Assembly (NCBI GenBank): GCA_037127315.1
Contig: JBBBDQ010000352.1
Coordinates: 810,001-874,000 of the forward strand
DNA: 64,000 nucleotides
Reading direction: 5' to 3'
Origin: Ascarosepion bandense
Lineage: Eukaryota > Mollusca > Cephalopoda > Sepiida > Sepiidae
Shown one piece after another: positions 53,582 through 64,000 of the stretch (positions are counted from its first letter, which is position 1; each line of letters starts with the position of its first letter). The notes beneath the pieces were generated by a model that ran no database searches, was not told where the DNA came from, and saw only the letters and a program-made list of their open reading frames with translations. Both the position numbers and the translations under genes were made by a program.

Positions 53582-54292
53582 ATGAAAAGAAAGCCTCAAT
53601 ATATGGGGGTTCTTCTGAACTAACAGGTCACAAAACAACTAAATTTGATTGTAACTGTTTCAATTTTTATGTGAACTGGACTGTAAGGCATTTTTAACAA
53701 TGAAGATGAAATAAAAACTGTCTGCTTCATGGCTTAAAAAAAAACTTTTAAAGTGACTCAGTTTCTTGCAAGAGACCATTGTATAAGTAAAAAATTGTTT
53801 CTAGCCTGGCTGCATATAGCCAAAGGAAAAATGAAGAAATCTTTAACTTTCACTCAACAAATGGAAATCCAACTGAAAATTGAGATGCACAAACACCTAC
53901 TTAAGAGTATTTAGAAGTTGTTCAAAATCTTTGTGGCAGCAAACGTGCCTAAACCTCATGATTCTGTAGAGTGAAGTGTTTTGGAATCTGCACCAATTGT
54001 TCACCCTCCTTTGAAGTCAAATCCACTGTATCTGAACATGGATTTCTAGTAAGTACTGTTTATAGATGTGTGTAGGATGAAGGTTGATGGCCCTGACAGT
54101 TAGTGAAATAGGTGGTGCCTGGAGGAGTGACAAGTCTGTTTGGTTAATATGTCAGGTAGGGAGGGTGTTATATTTTAGGCAGGTTGATAGATTCAGAAAA
54201 ATATACATATGTTGGCTATCAGTATCTATTTCTATTCATATTAATCTGCGCATAACTATCACGGTCTTTTTAATATCTCTGTCTATTTCAGT
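53582..54292. other. Intergenic, nothing recognised
   Basis: No gene or element assigned before the large minisatellite. Confidence 0.5.
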
Positions 54293-57200
54293 TTGTTCAC
54301 ACCTATCTCGGTCTTTTTGAAACCTATCTCAGTCTATCTTTGCTCTTATTTATTGATATATTCATATCACTATATATATCTCAGTCTTTTCATCTATATC
54401 ACTCATTCTCTTTATATCTGTCTGTCTCACTCTCTTCATATCTGTCTGTCTGTCTCACTCTCTTCATATCTGTCTGTCTGTCTCACTCTCTTCATATCTG
54501 TCTGTCTGTCTCACTCTCTTCATATCTGTTTGTCTGTTTCTTTCTCTTCATATCTGTCCATCTTTCTCTTCATATCTGTCTGTCCATCTTTCTCTTCATA
54601 TCTGTCTGTCCATCTTTCTCTTTATATCTGTCTGTCCATCTTTCTCTTTATATCTGTCTGTCCATCTTTCTCTTTATATCTGTCTGTCCATCTTTCTCTT
54701 CATATCTGTCTGTCTGTCTTTCTCTTCATATCTGTCTGTCTGTCTTTCTCTTCATATCTGTCTGTCTGTCTTTCTCTTCATATCTGTCTGTCTGTCTTTC
54801 TCTTCATATATGTCTGTCTGTCTTTCTCTTCATATCTGTCTGTCTGTCTTTCTCTTTCATATATGTCTGTCTGTCTTTCTCTTCGTGTCTGTCTGTTTCA
54901 TTCTCTTCGTGTCTGTCTGTCTGTTTCATTCTCTTCATGTCTGTCTGTCTGTCTGTCTCATTCTCTTCATATCTGTCTGTCTGTCTCATTCTCTTTATAT
55001 CTGTCTGTGTGTCTCATTCTCTTCATATCTGTCTGTCTGTCTCACTCTCTTCATATCTGTCTGTCTGTCTCACTCTCTTCATATCTGCGTGTCTGTCTCA
55101 CTCTCTTCATATCTGCGTGTCTGTCTCACTCTCTTCATATCTGCGTGTCTGTCTCACTCTCTTCATATCTGCGTGTCTGTCTCACTCTCTTCATATCTGC
55201 GTGTCTGTCTCACTCTCTTCATATCTGCGTGTCTGTCTCACTCTCTTCATATCTGCGTGTCTGTCTCACTCTCTTCATATCTGTGTGTCTGTCTCACTCT
55301 CTTCATATCTGTGTGTCTGTCTGTCTTTCTCTTCATATATGTCTGTCTGTCTTTCTCTTCATATCTGTCTGTCTGTCTTTCTCTTCATATCTGTCTGTCT
55401 GTCTTTCTCTTCGTATCTGTCTGTCTGTCTCACTCTCTTCATATCTGTGTGTCTGTCTCACTCTCTTCATATCTGTGTGTCTGTCTCACTCTCTTCATAT
55501 CTGTGTGTCTGTCTCACTCTCTTCATATCTGTGTGTCTGTCTCACTCTCTTCATATCTGTGTGTCTGTCTCACTCTCTTCATATCTGTGTGTCTGTCTCA
55601 CTCTCTTCATATCTGTGTGTCTGTCTCACTCTCTTCATATCTGTGTGTCTGTCTCACTCTCTTCATATCTGTGTGTCTGTCTCACTCTCTTCATATCTGT
55701 GTGTCTGTCTCACTCTCTTCATATCTGTGTGTCTGTCTCACTCTCTTCATATCTGTTTGTCTGTTTCTTTCTCTTCATATCTGTCCATCTTTCTCTTCAT
55801 ATCTGTCTGTCCATCATTCTCTTTATATCTGTCTGTCCATCTTTCTCTTTATATCTGTCTGTCCATCTTTCTCTTCATATCTGTCTGTCTTTCTCTTCAT
55901 ATCTGTCTGTCTGTCTTTCTCTTCATATCTGTCTGTCTGTCTTTCTTTCTCTTCATATCTGTCTGTCTGTCTTTCTCTTCATATCTGTCTGTCTTTCTCT
56001 TCATATCTGTCTGTCTGTCTGTCTTTCTCTTCATATATGTCTGTCTGTTTATCTTTCTCTTCATATATGTCTGTCTGTTTATCTTTCTCTTCATATATGT
56101 CTGTCTGTCTGTCTTTCTCTTCATATATGTCTGTCTGTCTTTCTCTTCATATATGTCTGTCTGTCTGTCTTTCTCTTCATATATGTCTGTCTGTGTGTCT
56201 TTCTCTTCATATATGTCTGTCTGTGTGTCTTTCTCTTCATATATGTCTGTCTGTGTGTCTTTCTCTTCATATATGTCTGTCTGTGTGTCTTTCTCTTCAT
56301 ATATGTCTGTCTGTGTGTCTTTCTCTTCATATATGTCAGTCTGTGTGTCTTTCTCTTCATATATGTCTGTCTGTGTGTCTTTCTCTTCATATATGTCTGT
56401 CTGTGTGTCTTTCTCTTCATATATGTCTGTCTGTGTGTCTTTCTCTTCATATATGTCTGTCTGTGTGTCTTTCTCTTCATATATGTCTGTCTGTGTGTCT
56501 TTCTCTTCATATATGTCTGTCTGTGTGTCTTTCTCTTCATATATGTCTGTCTGTGTGTCTTTCTCTTCATATATGTCTGTCTGTGTGTCTTTCTCTTCAT
56601 ATATGTCTGTCTGTGTGTCTTTCTCTTCATATATGTCTGTCTGTGTGTCTTTCTCTTCATATATGTCTGTCTGTGTGTCTTTCTCTTTCATATATGTCTG
56701 TCTGTGTGTCTTTCTCTTCATATATGTCTGTCTGTGTGTCTTTCTCTTCATATATGTCTGTCTGTGTGTCTTTCTCTTCATATATGTCTGTCTGTCTTTC
56801 TTTCTCTTCATGTCTGTCTGTCTGTTTCATTCTCTTCATGTCTGTCTGTCTGTCTGTCTCACTCTCTTCATATCTGTCTGTCTGTCTCATACTCTTCATA
56901 TCTGTCTGTCTGTCTCATTCTCTTCATATCTGTCTGTCTGTCTCATTCTCTTCATATCTGTCTGTCTGTCTCACTCTCTTCATATCTGTCTGTCTGTCTC
57001 ACTCTCTTCATATCTACGTGTCTGTCTCACTCTCTTCATATCTGCGTGTCTGTCTCACTCTCTTCATATCTGCGTGTCTGTCTCACTCTCTTCATATCTG
57101 CGTGTCTGTCTCACTCTCTTCATATCTGCGTGTCTGTCTCACTCTCTTCATATCTGCGTGTCTGTCTCACTCTCTTCATATCTGCGTGTCTGTCTCACTC

Positions 57201-57640
57201 TCTTCATATCTGCGTGTCTGTCTCACTCTCTTCATATCTGCGTGTCTGTCTCACTCTCTTCATATCTGCGTGTCTGTCTCACTCTCTTCATATCTGCGTG
57301 TCTGTCTCACTCTCTTCATATCTGCGTGTCTGTCTCACTCTCTTCATATCTGCGTGTCTGTCTCACTCTCTTCATATCTGCGTGTCTGTCTCACTCTCTT
57401 CATATCTGCGTGTCTGTCTCACTCTCTTCATATCTGCGTGTCTGTCTCACTCTCTTCATATATGTCTGTCTGTCTTTCTCTTCATATATGTGTGTCTGTC
57501 TTTCTCTTCATATCTGTCTGTCTGTCTTTCTCTTCGTATCTGTCTGTCTGTCTCACTCTCTTCATATCTGTCTGTCTCACTCTCTTCATATCTGTCTGTC
57601 TCACTCTCTTCATATCTGTCTGTCATATCTTTGTTGTTAA
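54293..57640. repeat. 3.3-kb pyrimidine-rich minisatellite (28- and 30-bp units)
   Basis: Core units TCTGTCTGTCTGTCTCACTC plus TCTTCATA (28 bases) and, from about 56180 to 56800, TGTCTGTCTGTGTGTCTTTC plus TCTTCATATA (30 bases). Variant blocks are ordered: TCTGCGTG near 55080-55270, TCTGTGTG at 55440-55750, ATGTCTGTCTGTGTG in the middle and TCTGCGTG again at 57010-57450. All three plus frames stay open for over 950 codons (SVSLSSYLRVCLTLF-type periodic peptides), and part of the minus strand is open too (MKRKTHRQTY repeats). This follows from the absence of stop triplets in the unit; there is no sign of a real protein. Confidence 0.96.
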
Positions 57641-57934
57641 TCTATTCATATCTGTATTTGCTCTCATCTCTTAATCTATTCATACTATTTGTCAAAATGT
57701 AAATAAAAATAAATAAAAAATATACCTTTTATCTTGGTTAGACTTGACCAGTTATTTGAGAAGAGCTCGTGCATTGCACTAGATAAAACACTGCAAAGTA
57801 GACAGAGTTTGAGAATTGTTGTGCTTCAAAAGCAAAGTTACTCTCAACATGTCATTGCTTGTGTGCAAATTTTGTTAGCATTGAGCAGTAGAATTTTATG
57901 GGTTGTCTAGCTAAACACTAGAAGATCATTAAAC
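57641..57934. other. Intergenic, nothing recognised
   Basis: AT-rich sequence after the minisatellite with an AATAAA-rich stretch at 57700; no gene assigned. Confidence 0.5.
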
Positions 57935-58400
57935 TGTATTAAGGCTCAGCACCAAACATAGGACAGAAAATTGGAAGTGGGCCTTGATGGAAAAAAAAAA
58001 TCTGGCATGGTCATAGATGGCTTCTAATTTTACTTGAATGATAAGAATATTCCTTGGAGACACAGGAGGTTCCATCATGATTCGAGATGCTACCTCTTTC
58101 CAAGGAACCCTGGAACTTCATGTCATGCAGAGGTATCAAACTGTTGCAAGTACATTGGCATATTGTAGAGAGCACCTTTGTTGAGTGAAGACCCTCACTT
58201 ATGTGGAAATAATGGGTTTTTTCAGCAGGTCAAAGCATAGTTTCAAGGTGAATAATGTGATTCTTTTGGACCATCCAACATGTTTACACAACCTGAATAA
58301 AGAATCTTTTGCCACATATGTTGGAAGTTTTTCTACAAAATAGATTTATCAAGATTTTCGCAATGCGATTTTCTTAGCATTGAAAGCTACATGAAGCTGT
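57935..58400 (+). pseudogene. Tc1/mariner-type transposase relic
   Basis: One frame reads GGSIMIRDATSFQGTLELHV followed by MQRYQTVAS and later FFQQVKA, matching the GGGSVMVWGAIS...G...L and FQQDNAP...VKAWF regions of Tc1-like transposases in the right order. In-frame stops and loss of the aspartate after FQQ make it inactive. The ends of the transposon are not visible. It is not from the same subfamily as the relic at 43 kb. Confidence 0.6.
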
Positions 58401-58421
58401 GAAAACCACATTTGTACATTC

Positions 58422-59130
58422 AGTCAGTCAGTGAAGTGCCATATGTGATACACGCTCAAGAGAGACATGACTAACTGGGCAGAAGATTATCCTGCAGTAG
58501 GTTGCTATTACTTTCTGTGGTAGATTGGTTGCCAGTCTGTTCTTCTTCTTCTATGTGCCCTGTCCCTTCAGGACGTAGGCGATCATGGCTCTCCACGTCT
58601 CCCTATCCCTTGTGGCTCTTAGTATGTTTGCTCCTGTTGCTCCTGGCAACCCCCGTTCCGTCATCTACCTGATCAGGCCCTGCAAATATGTTATCCACTG
58701 CCTTCCTCTGTCTCTCCTTCCTTCTATTTGCCCAGCCAGTATCAGGTTCTCCAGGCTCTCCTTCCTCATTGCATGTCCCAGGAACTTCAGTTGTCTCTTC
58801 CTGATGCTCAGCATCAATTTCCTTTTTGTTGCCATTCTTTCTAATACCTCGTCATTGCTTGTATGCTCAGTCCACGATATCTGTAGCATCCTTCTGTAGA
58901 ACCACATTTTGGCCGCTTCCAGTTTTGTCCTCATTTTCGATGATATTGTCCAGCATTCACTGCCATATTGAAGAACTGACATTACGTAGCAGTCTAGCAC
59001 TCTTTTCTTCGTTTCTATTGAGATTTTCCTGTGTGAAGAGATGGATTAATACCTTTCCCAAGGGTATTCGCGCATAAATGAATGAAACGAATTCAACTGG
59101 AATTCGAATGCGGCTCCCCGATTCCTTGTT
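58422..59130 (-). mobile_element. SINE family S split by an RTE fragment
   Basis: 58422-58535 is the 3' part (CAGTCAGTGAAGTGCCATAT to GATTGGTTGCCAGTC) and 59034-59130 is the 5' part (GAGATGGATTAATACC to GCGGCTCCCCGATT). About 50 bases of SINE body that should lie between are missing, so the insertion came with a target deletion. Confidence 0.85.
58536..59033 (-). pseudogene. RTE-type LINE C-terminal fragment inside the SINE
   Basis: Minus-strand frame 58665-59000 reads MLDCYVMSVLQYGSECWTIS, LEAAKMWFYRRMLQISWTEH and KRQLKFLGHAMRKESLENLI, RRDRGRQWITYLQGLIR without a stop, then RMIAYVLKGQGT-type 3' end and a GAA run. It starts in the C-terminal domain, so it is strongly 5'-truncated; the coding is among the best preserved of the family. 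Confidence 0.9.
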
Positions 59131-59604
59131 CTGTTACTAGAGTTCTAAACTGGCAAACTCATAGTCAGTGTAGCAGCTACAGGGTTTGTCGATACATTTG
59201 TAATCATTTTTTCATGTTATAGATTTTCTCATTGGCAATGTTGAAAAATTTGTATCTGTTCCTGACTTTGTAGTAACAAAATGTTTTGTTTTTGTTTGTC
59301 ACGGTGTGTGAGTGTGCACTTATCTATTGTCACCAATCTGCGTACTCATTTCTCATACCACAATATTTTATTATACAGTGTAGGGCAGAAATATCCCCAC
59401 CCCCATAAGGGAAAGAAATTAGCTAGATGAAAGCACTGTTAGGATTAATGTCCTACAATTATGTGGATGGTATTTCTGCCACACCCTGTTTAAATAAAAA
59501 TACATATTAAAATTTAATGTTTTTCCAAATTTTTGGTATTTCTAGTTTTTATAAAAGTAATTAAAATTTTAGTATGAATTTTTTTATTTGCATAAAAATG
59601 CACA
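59131..59604. other. Intergenic, nothing recognised
   Basis: Contains AT-rich sequence and a short stretch of moderate GC near 59390-59490. No gene assigned. Confidence 0.5.
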
Positions 59605-60205
59605 CTTCTTTTACATGCCATGTCTTTTCAAGATCTAGGCAATTATGGCTCGCCATATCTTCCTATCCCTTGTAGCTTTTCACAAGCTTTGTTGTTTTGT
59701 AATTTCTCCCAAACTCTGCTTTGCCATCCACTTGTTCGAGCTCATCAAGTATGTTATGCCTTGTTTTCCTCTGTCCCTCTTTTCATCAATCTGTTTTGTG
59801 AGTGTCAGGTTTTCTAAGCCTTCTTTCTTCATTATATATTCCAGAAATTTCAGCCACCTCTTTCTGAAGTCAAGTATGAATTTTCTTTTGGTTTTCATTT
59901 TCTCCTCATATATTCAGTCCATGGTATTCTCAGCATCTTCCTGTAGATCCACACTTCTGTTGCTTCAAGTCTGTTCTTCTTCTTTAAAGAGATTGTCCAG
60001 CATTCACTATGATACAGAAGAACAGATATCACATAACAGTCCATTACTCTTTTCTTTGTTTCCAATGAAATTTTTCTGTCTTTTAATATGTTGCTTAGCT
60101 TTTGGAATGTATCTTCGGCCATTCCAATATGTCTTCAGATTTCAGTATTGCACTTTCTGTCCTCTGTCAGAACGGTTCCCAGACATTTAAATTTTTCTTC
60201 TTAAA
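59605..60205 (-). pseudogene. RTE-type LINE C-terminal fragment
   Basis: Minus-strand frames read MAEDTFQKLSNILKDRKISL, KKRVMDCYVISVLLYHSECW, LEATEVWIYRKMLRIPWTEY (59895-60122) and, after a shift, KRKFILDFRKRWLKFLEYIM, KKEGLENLTLTKQIDEKRDR (59680-59898). Same truncated class as the others, from the subfamily of 22 and 38.5 kb. Confidence 0.88.
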
Positions 60206-60743
60206 TGCACACAGAGTTATAAAAAAAAAAAAATTAAAGATCATTCATGAATTATGTTGAAACAAAATGAATTTCTTATGAATATTTGTGATAATCACGT
60301 TCTATGATCAGCTGATTTGGATCCAGCCAGTTATTGATCAAAGAATGGATTAATAAAAAAAAATAGTTTTCATTGAGGAAACGTCTTTTCCATTCCCCTC
60401 CTACAGTTCATTGTGACCTACAACAAGTAGACAATGGTGAGAAACTAGTCACTGATACTATACACCATCACAGGGAGGAAAAAGGAAAGAAAAAGATTAT
60501 CATCTTTCTAAAACGGCCAAAGACTTGTTTCCATGCCAACAACTTTTAGAAATTGGTCTTAGGGTTTCCATCCCTACTTTTATTTTATTTTATTACTTCT
60601 TTTAAATAATTTTTATCAGACAATTTTTTATACTATCCCAGGCCCGAGAGCCACATCAGGTAGATGTTTACTGAATAAGCTTATTGTGGATGACAAATTG
60701 TTTTTCCCTTAACCTCTTTCCTGCAGATAGAATGTTGCTTACT
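60206..60743. other. Intergenic, nothing recognised
   Basis: AT-rich; no element assigned. Confidence 0.5.
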
Positions 60744-61012
60744 GATGTAATGAATATGTAATGAATATGCATACACCTTGGTTCCCCCTTACAGTAATGT
60801 GATTGGCTGGTGTCAGCCATAAATACAAACAAAGGCAAGGACGACTAGAGGTCTATGTCCAGAGGTCTACCACTAGTGATCTACAGGTCTTCAACCAGAG
60901 GTCTACAACTATTGGTCTATTGACTACGCCTACGTCTCAGGATACTGCATACGAGTACCATCCATTATGTCTACTTACTAGACTGACCTACTCAATCACA
61001 TTTGCCTAAAAC
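60744..61012 (+). promoter_or_regulatory. Promoter- or LTR-like segment
   Basis: GTGATTGGCTGGTG (inverted CCAAT box) at about 60798 precedes CATAAATACA (TATA-like) at about 60822, at core-promoter spacing, and the segment starts TGTAATGAATATG and could end CCTAAAACA. The following sequence repeats AGAGGTCTA several times. No flanking duplication is found, so LTR and host promoter are both open. Confidence 0.3.
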
Positions 61013-61028
61013 ACTTAGCTATCTCAGA

Positions 61029-61066
<38 letters not shown>

Positions 61067-61070
<4 letters not shown>

Positions 61071-61102
61071 AAATGACAGGTAAGTGATATGTTCCAGAAA
61101 GG

Positions 61103-61154
<52 letters not shown>

Positions 61155-61190
61155 CCTTTCTGGAACATATCACTTACCTGTCATTTCTTT
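61067..61190. repeat. Perfect 124-bp palindrome with TA core
   Basis: Arms 61067-61106 and 61151-61190 are exact complements over 40 bases (AAAGAAATGACAGGTAAGTG and the following 20 pair with the right arm); the 44-base centre is pure TA, itself self-complementary. A further TA run precedes the left arm (61031-61066). Would extrude as a cruciform; assembly inversion is also possible. Confidence 0.97.
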
Positions 61191-62151
61191 ACTGCTGTTC
61201 TCATGTTAGATGTTCAAGCAAATGACATTCCTTCATTTCACCAAAGTCTCCATCTACACAGCTAGTACCTACCATGCAGCATACACTGAGGGGAATCATC
61301 CTCATTAGTAAGGAGTAAGTTCCACTCACACAGCTTATTTCCTCAACATTACAATGTGGAACTGACTCCCAAAGAGGATGCTACGATCTTACCCTCTTTA
61401 AATTGAGGTTCATCCATTATCTATTTTACATATCCTCATAATATGCAACCTTATGCTGACATACATCTCCATTTAGTAACCCTTCAACTTCAGTGGCTCT
61501 TAGGCCTTGTATATGTGAAGAATAGTAAAAAAGAAATTAGAATAAAAAGAAGCCATAAATGCAGATTATGTGGATATGTAGATAGATAAGAGTTGATACC
61601 ATACTATAAGCAGCTCTAGTAATTGGGGAAGCATCCTCTCAGGTGCCCGTTCCACAAAGTAACAGGAACATCTTTCTTACTAATGGAATACAAAATAAAC
61701 GGAGATATTTGTGGCTGGAATGGTCTTAGCTGTAAAGGTCTGAACTTTTACTGTTTAATATTATTTTTTTTTCTACTCTATCTTGGAAATTAATTAGTTG
61801 GCAGTGTAAGTCAACTCATTGGAAAATGCTTCCTTGCCATCCCTGAATAGAAGACGTTAAGATTATGTATGTTAGGTACAGGAGATAAAAATGGGGATTG
61901 GGGAATAGAAAGTAAACACTTATTGTGTGCTGTTCTCATGAAATTATTGGGAAAGATATAGAATAGCAAAAGGTGACTAGTATAAGTAGTTTAGCTTTAA
62001 TTTTCAGAAATGGGATTAGCTAATCAATGACGAATACAGATAGTTTTGATAAATTTTCAGGAAGGGTATAGCTAATTATAAACCAGTTGAATCGTAAAAT
62101 TTTATTTAAAAATCTATGTTAATCAATAAAGGTAAGTAACTATAATTAGTA
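61191..62151. other. Intergenic, nothing recognised
   Basis: No repeat family or coding region assigned. Confidence 0.5.
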
Positions 62152-62720
62152 TTAGCAATTCAAAGTATGGAGGTAAATTAAGTGAAAAAATAAAAAATGA
62201 ATGAACATACCAGAGTAGCTGCAATTAAAGATCATAAAACAGGTGCAACTTGGATTTGTTATTAAATAGGGGAGGCGGGAAAATGAACTTGTCCCATTGA
62301 CTAGAGTTAACAATAAAAAGTACGAATTGTGCTCAAAAGAAAATTTAAATCCATACAAGTAGCACAAAAGTAAAGAGCCGGCCTGGTACTTCTGGACCAA
62401 AAGTCAGGGTTACTGCCAGAGCCGATATGATGTTTAAAAACCCAAAAGGGGTAAATTTAATAAAGAAAGAAAAAATGGACAAACACACCAGAAAGAGTAG
62501 CCACTATTAAAGATCCAAAAACAGGTGCAACTTGGATTTGTTATTAAATAGGGGAGGTGGGAAAATAAACTCTTCCCATTGACTAGAGTTAACAATAAAA
62601 AGTATGAATTCTGCTCAAAAGAAAATTTAAATCCAGACAAATACACAAAAGTAAGGAGCCGGCCTGGTACTTCTGGACCAAAAGTCGGGGTTACTGCCAA
62701 AGCAGATATGATGTTTAAAA
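62152..62720. repeat. Two-copy tandem repeat of about 285 bp
   Basis: Units near 62152-62436 and 62437-62720 share AACAGGTGCAACTTGGATTT, TTGACTAGAGTTAACAATAA and GAGCCGGCCTGGTACTTCTG. The second unit has an open plus-strand frame (62579-62794, SRPGTSGPKVGVTAKADMMF) that is interrupted in the first, and both have minus-strand frames (62152-62400, 62434-62700) with similar peptides, so two frames are retained without evidence of selection. Class unknown. Confidence 0.8.
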
Positions 62721-63083
62721 ACCTAAAATCGGCAATGAAGGCAGGATGTCACGGAAGAGCTCCTTTAAACACCAAAAACGTATTTATGGGCTGAAGTAAA
62801 AGAAACCACTACTCGAAGCAAATGTTGGCAAAACTTAGCAATAGATTTTTTTTTATTTTTATTTTTGTTGGCATTTGGTTTCCTTATGCCAACATGTGAC
62901 GACAGTTTTATTCTTAGCCCATTTCTCTATACCATCATTACTTTATTAATTGACTTGTTTTCTCTCAGGATCTGGTTACTGGTCTTGGATTGGCTAGTTT
63001 ATGTGCTAGAAGATTAAGAAATAAAAATGCATATTAGGAAAAATCTCTCAAGAGACCGAAATTTTACAGTTATGGGGATATTT
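62721..63083. other. Intergenic, nothing recognised
   Basis: No element assigned; AT-rich. Confidence 0.5.
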
Positions 63084-64000
63084 GCAAAGAAAAAAATAAC
63101 CAGATCATATTAATTTTCTTATTTTTTGCTAAAATACTTGATAAACAAATATTAAAGCAAATAAAAAAATACAATGCATTTCTCATTTATTGTTACATAT
63201 ATAAAACATGATTATTACATATATGAATATAAAATGTCATCATTTAACACTGCTGTAATAAAATTTTAGTCAAGGATATTGCAAAGAAAAAAATAACCAG
63301 ATCATATTAATTTTCTTATTTTTTGCTAAAATGCTTGATAAACAAATATTAAAGCAAATAAAAAAATACAATGCATTTCTCATTTATTGTTACATATATG
63401 ACATGATTATTACATATATGAATATAAAGTATCACTCATTAGCATGTATAATAAAATTTTAGTCAGGATATGCAAAGAAAAAAATAACCAGATCATATTA
63501 ATTGTAATACTTTATAAAATGTGATAAACAAATATTAAAACAAATAAAAAAATACAATACATTCTCATTTTATTGTTACATATATGACATGATTATTACA
63601 TATATGAATATAAATGTCACTCATTTACTTACTGCTGCTAATAAATTTTAGTCAGGATATTGCAAAAGAAAAAAATAACCAGATCATATTAATTTTTCTT
63701 ATTTTTGCATAAAATGCTTGATAAACAAATATTAAAGCAAAATAAAAAAAATACAATGCATTTCTCATTTATTGTTACATATATGACATGATTATTACAT
63801 ATATGAATATAAAATGTCACTCATTTTCTTCCTGCTGCTAATAAATTTTAGTCAGGATATTGCAAAGAAAAAAATAACCAAGTCCATGTAATTTCTTATT
63901 TTTGCTAAAATGCTTGATAAACAAATATTAAGCAAATAAAAAAAAGTAAATGCATTCTCATTTATTGTTATACCTATGACATGATTATTACATATATGAA
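63084..64000. repeat. AT-rich ~195-bp satellite, continues past window
   Basis: Units start with GCAAAGAAAAAAATAACCAG at 63084, 63281, 63472, 63662 and 63862 (spacing 190-200). They contain TTGATAAACAAATATTA and TGTTACATATATGACATG. Differences are mainly one-base length changes in homopolymers, a pattern that can also come from noisy long-read consensus. The array runs off the right edge. Confidence 0.95.

Noticed and set aside
54293..57702. Three overlapping plus-strand reading frames of about 950-1120 residues and minus-strand frames up to 304 residues
   Set aside because: All are translations of one 28/30-base minisatellite whose unit lacks stop codons; peptides are purely periodic, with no domain and no start context.
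62500..62560. Weak resemblance of the translated DPKTGATW to bacterial H-NS C-terminal motifs
   Set aside because: Very short, followed by a stop within a few codons in both tandem copies, and surrounded by AT-rich eukaryotic repeats.

Overview
This is a eukaryotic, AT-rich, intron/intergenic-type window made almost entirely of repeats. I find no complete host gene and no bacterial-style operons. The mix of elements suggests an invertebrate, probably a mollusc and perhaps a cephalopod (inference only): RTE-type and CR1/Jockey-type LINE fragments, a Penelope-like element with a GIY-YIG domain, tRNA-derived and 5S rRNA-derived SINEs, Helitron-like elements, mariner-type MITEs, and long (TA)n tracts. 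The only candidate host coding sequence is at the left edge (1-438). There a CRE-like TGACGTCA precedes an ATG in strong Kozak context, and the reading frame soon runs into a TA/TG microsatellite.

Layout. 1-2.8 kb: candidate first exon, microsatellite, 35-bp minisatellite. 2.9-6.8 kb: SINE cluster, including a composite SINE with three tandem 5S rRNA-like heads bounded by a 13-bp target-site duplication. 7.1-11.5 kb: fold-back elements combining a tRNA-like segment with hammerhead-like (Penelope-type) arms, a Helitron and an RTE fragment. 11.9-15.9 kb: 43-bp minisatellite, broken Penelope-like element, second Helitron. 16.5-31.4 kb: a large unclassified dispersed repeat (here X) in several orientations, a 29-bp minisatellite with three sequence-variant blocks, and a nearly full-length but dead RTE element on the minus strand. 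31.4-41 kb: CR1-like LINE copies, one of whose 3' ends was amplified into thirteen 141-bp tandem units, and a nested RTE/SINE/LINE cluster. 41-53.6 kb: repeat pairs, a mariner-type transposase relic, three-member MITE family (two copies here, one at 27.7 kb), a probable solo LTR, third Helitron. 54.3-57.6 kb: a 3.3-kb pyrimidine-rich minisatellite open in all three plus-strand frames. 57.9-64 kb: transposase relic, RTE fragments, a perfect 124-bp palindrome, a two-copy 285-bp repeat and an AT-rich ~195-bp satellite at the right edge.

How the parts relate. The LINEs are the likely source of machinery for the non-autonomous elements. The CR1-like LINE copies and one SINE family (here SINE-T) share the same 3' tail, which is the known signature of a SINE mobilised by a partner LINE. 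The Penelope-like element is the likely relative of the hammerhead-like arms seen around tRNA-like segments at four loci. Every autonomous coding region here is broken by stops, frameshifts, truncations or catalytic-site changes (for example YADD to YANN, YADN or YVDH), so the window is a graveyard rather than an active system. Host gene content cannot be judged without RNA data.
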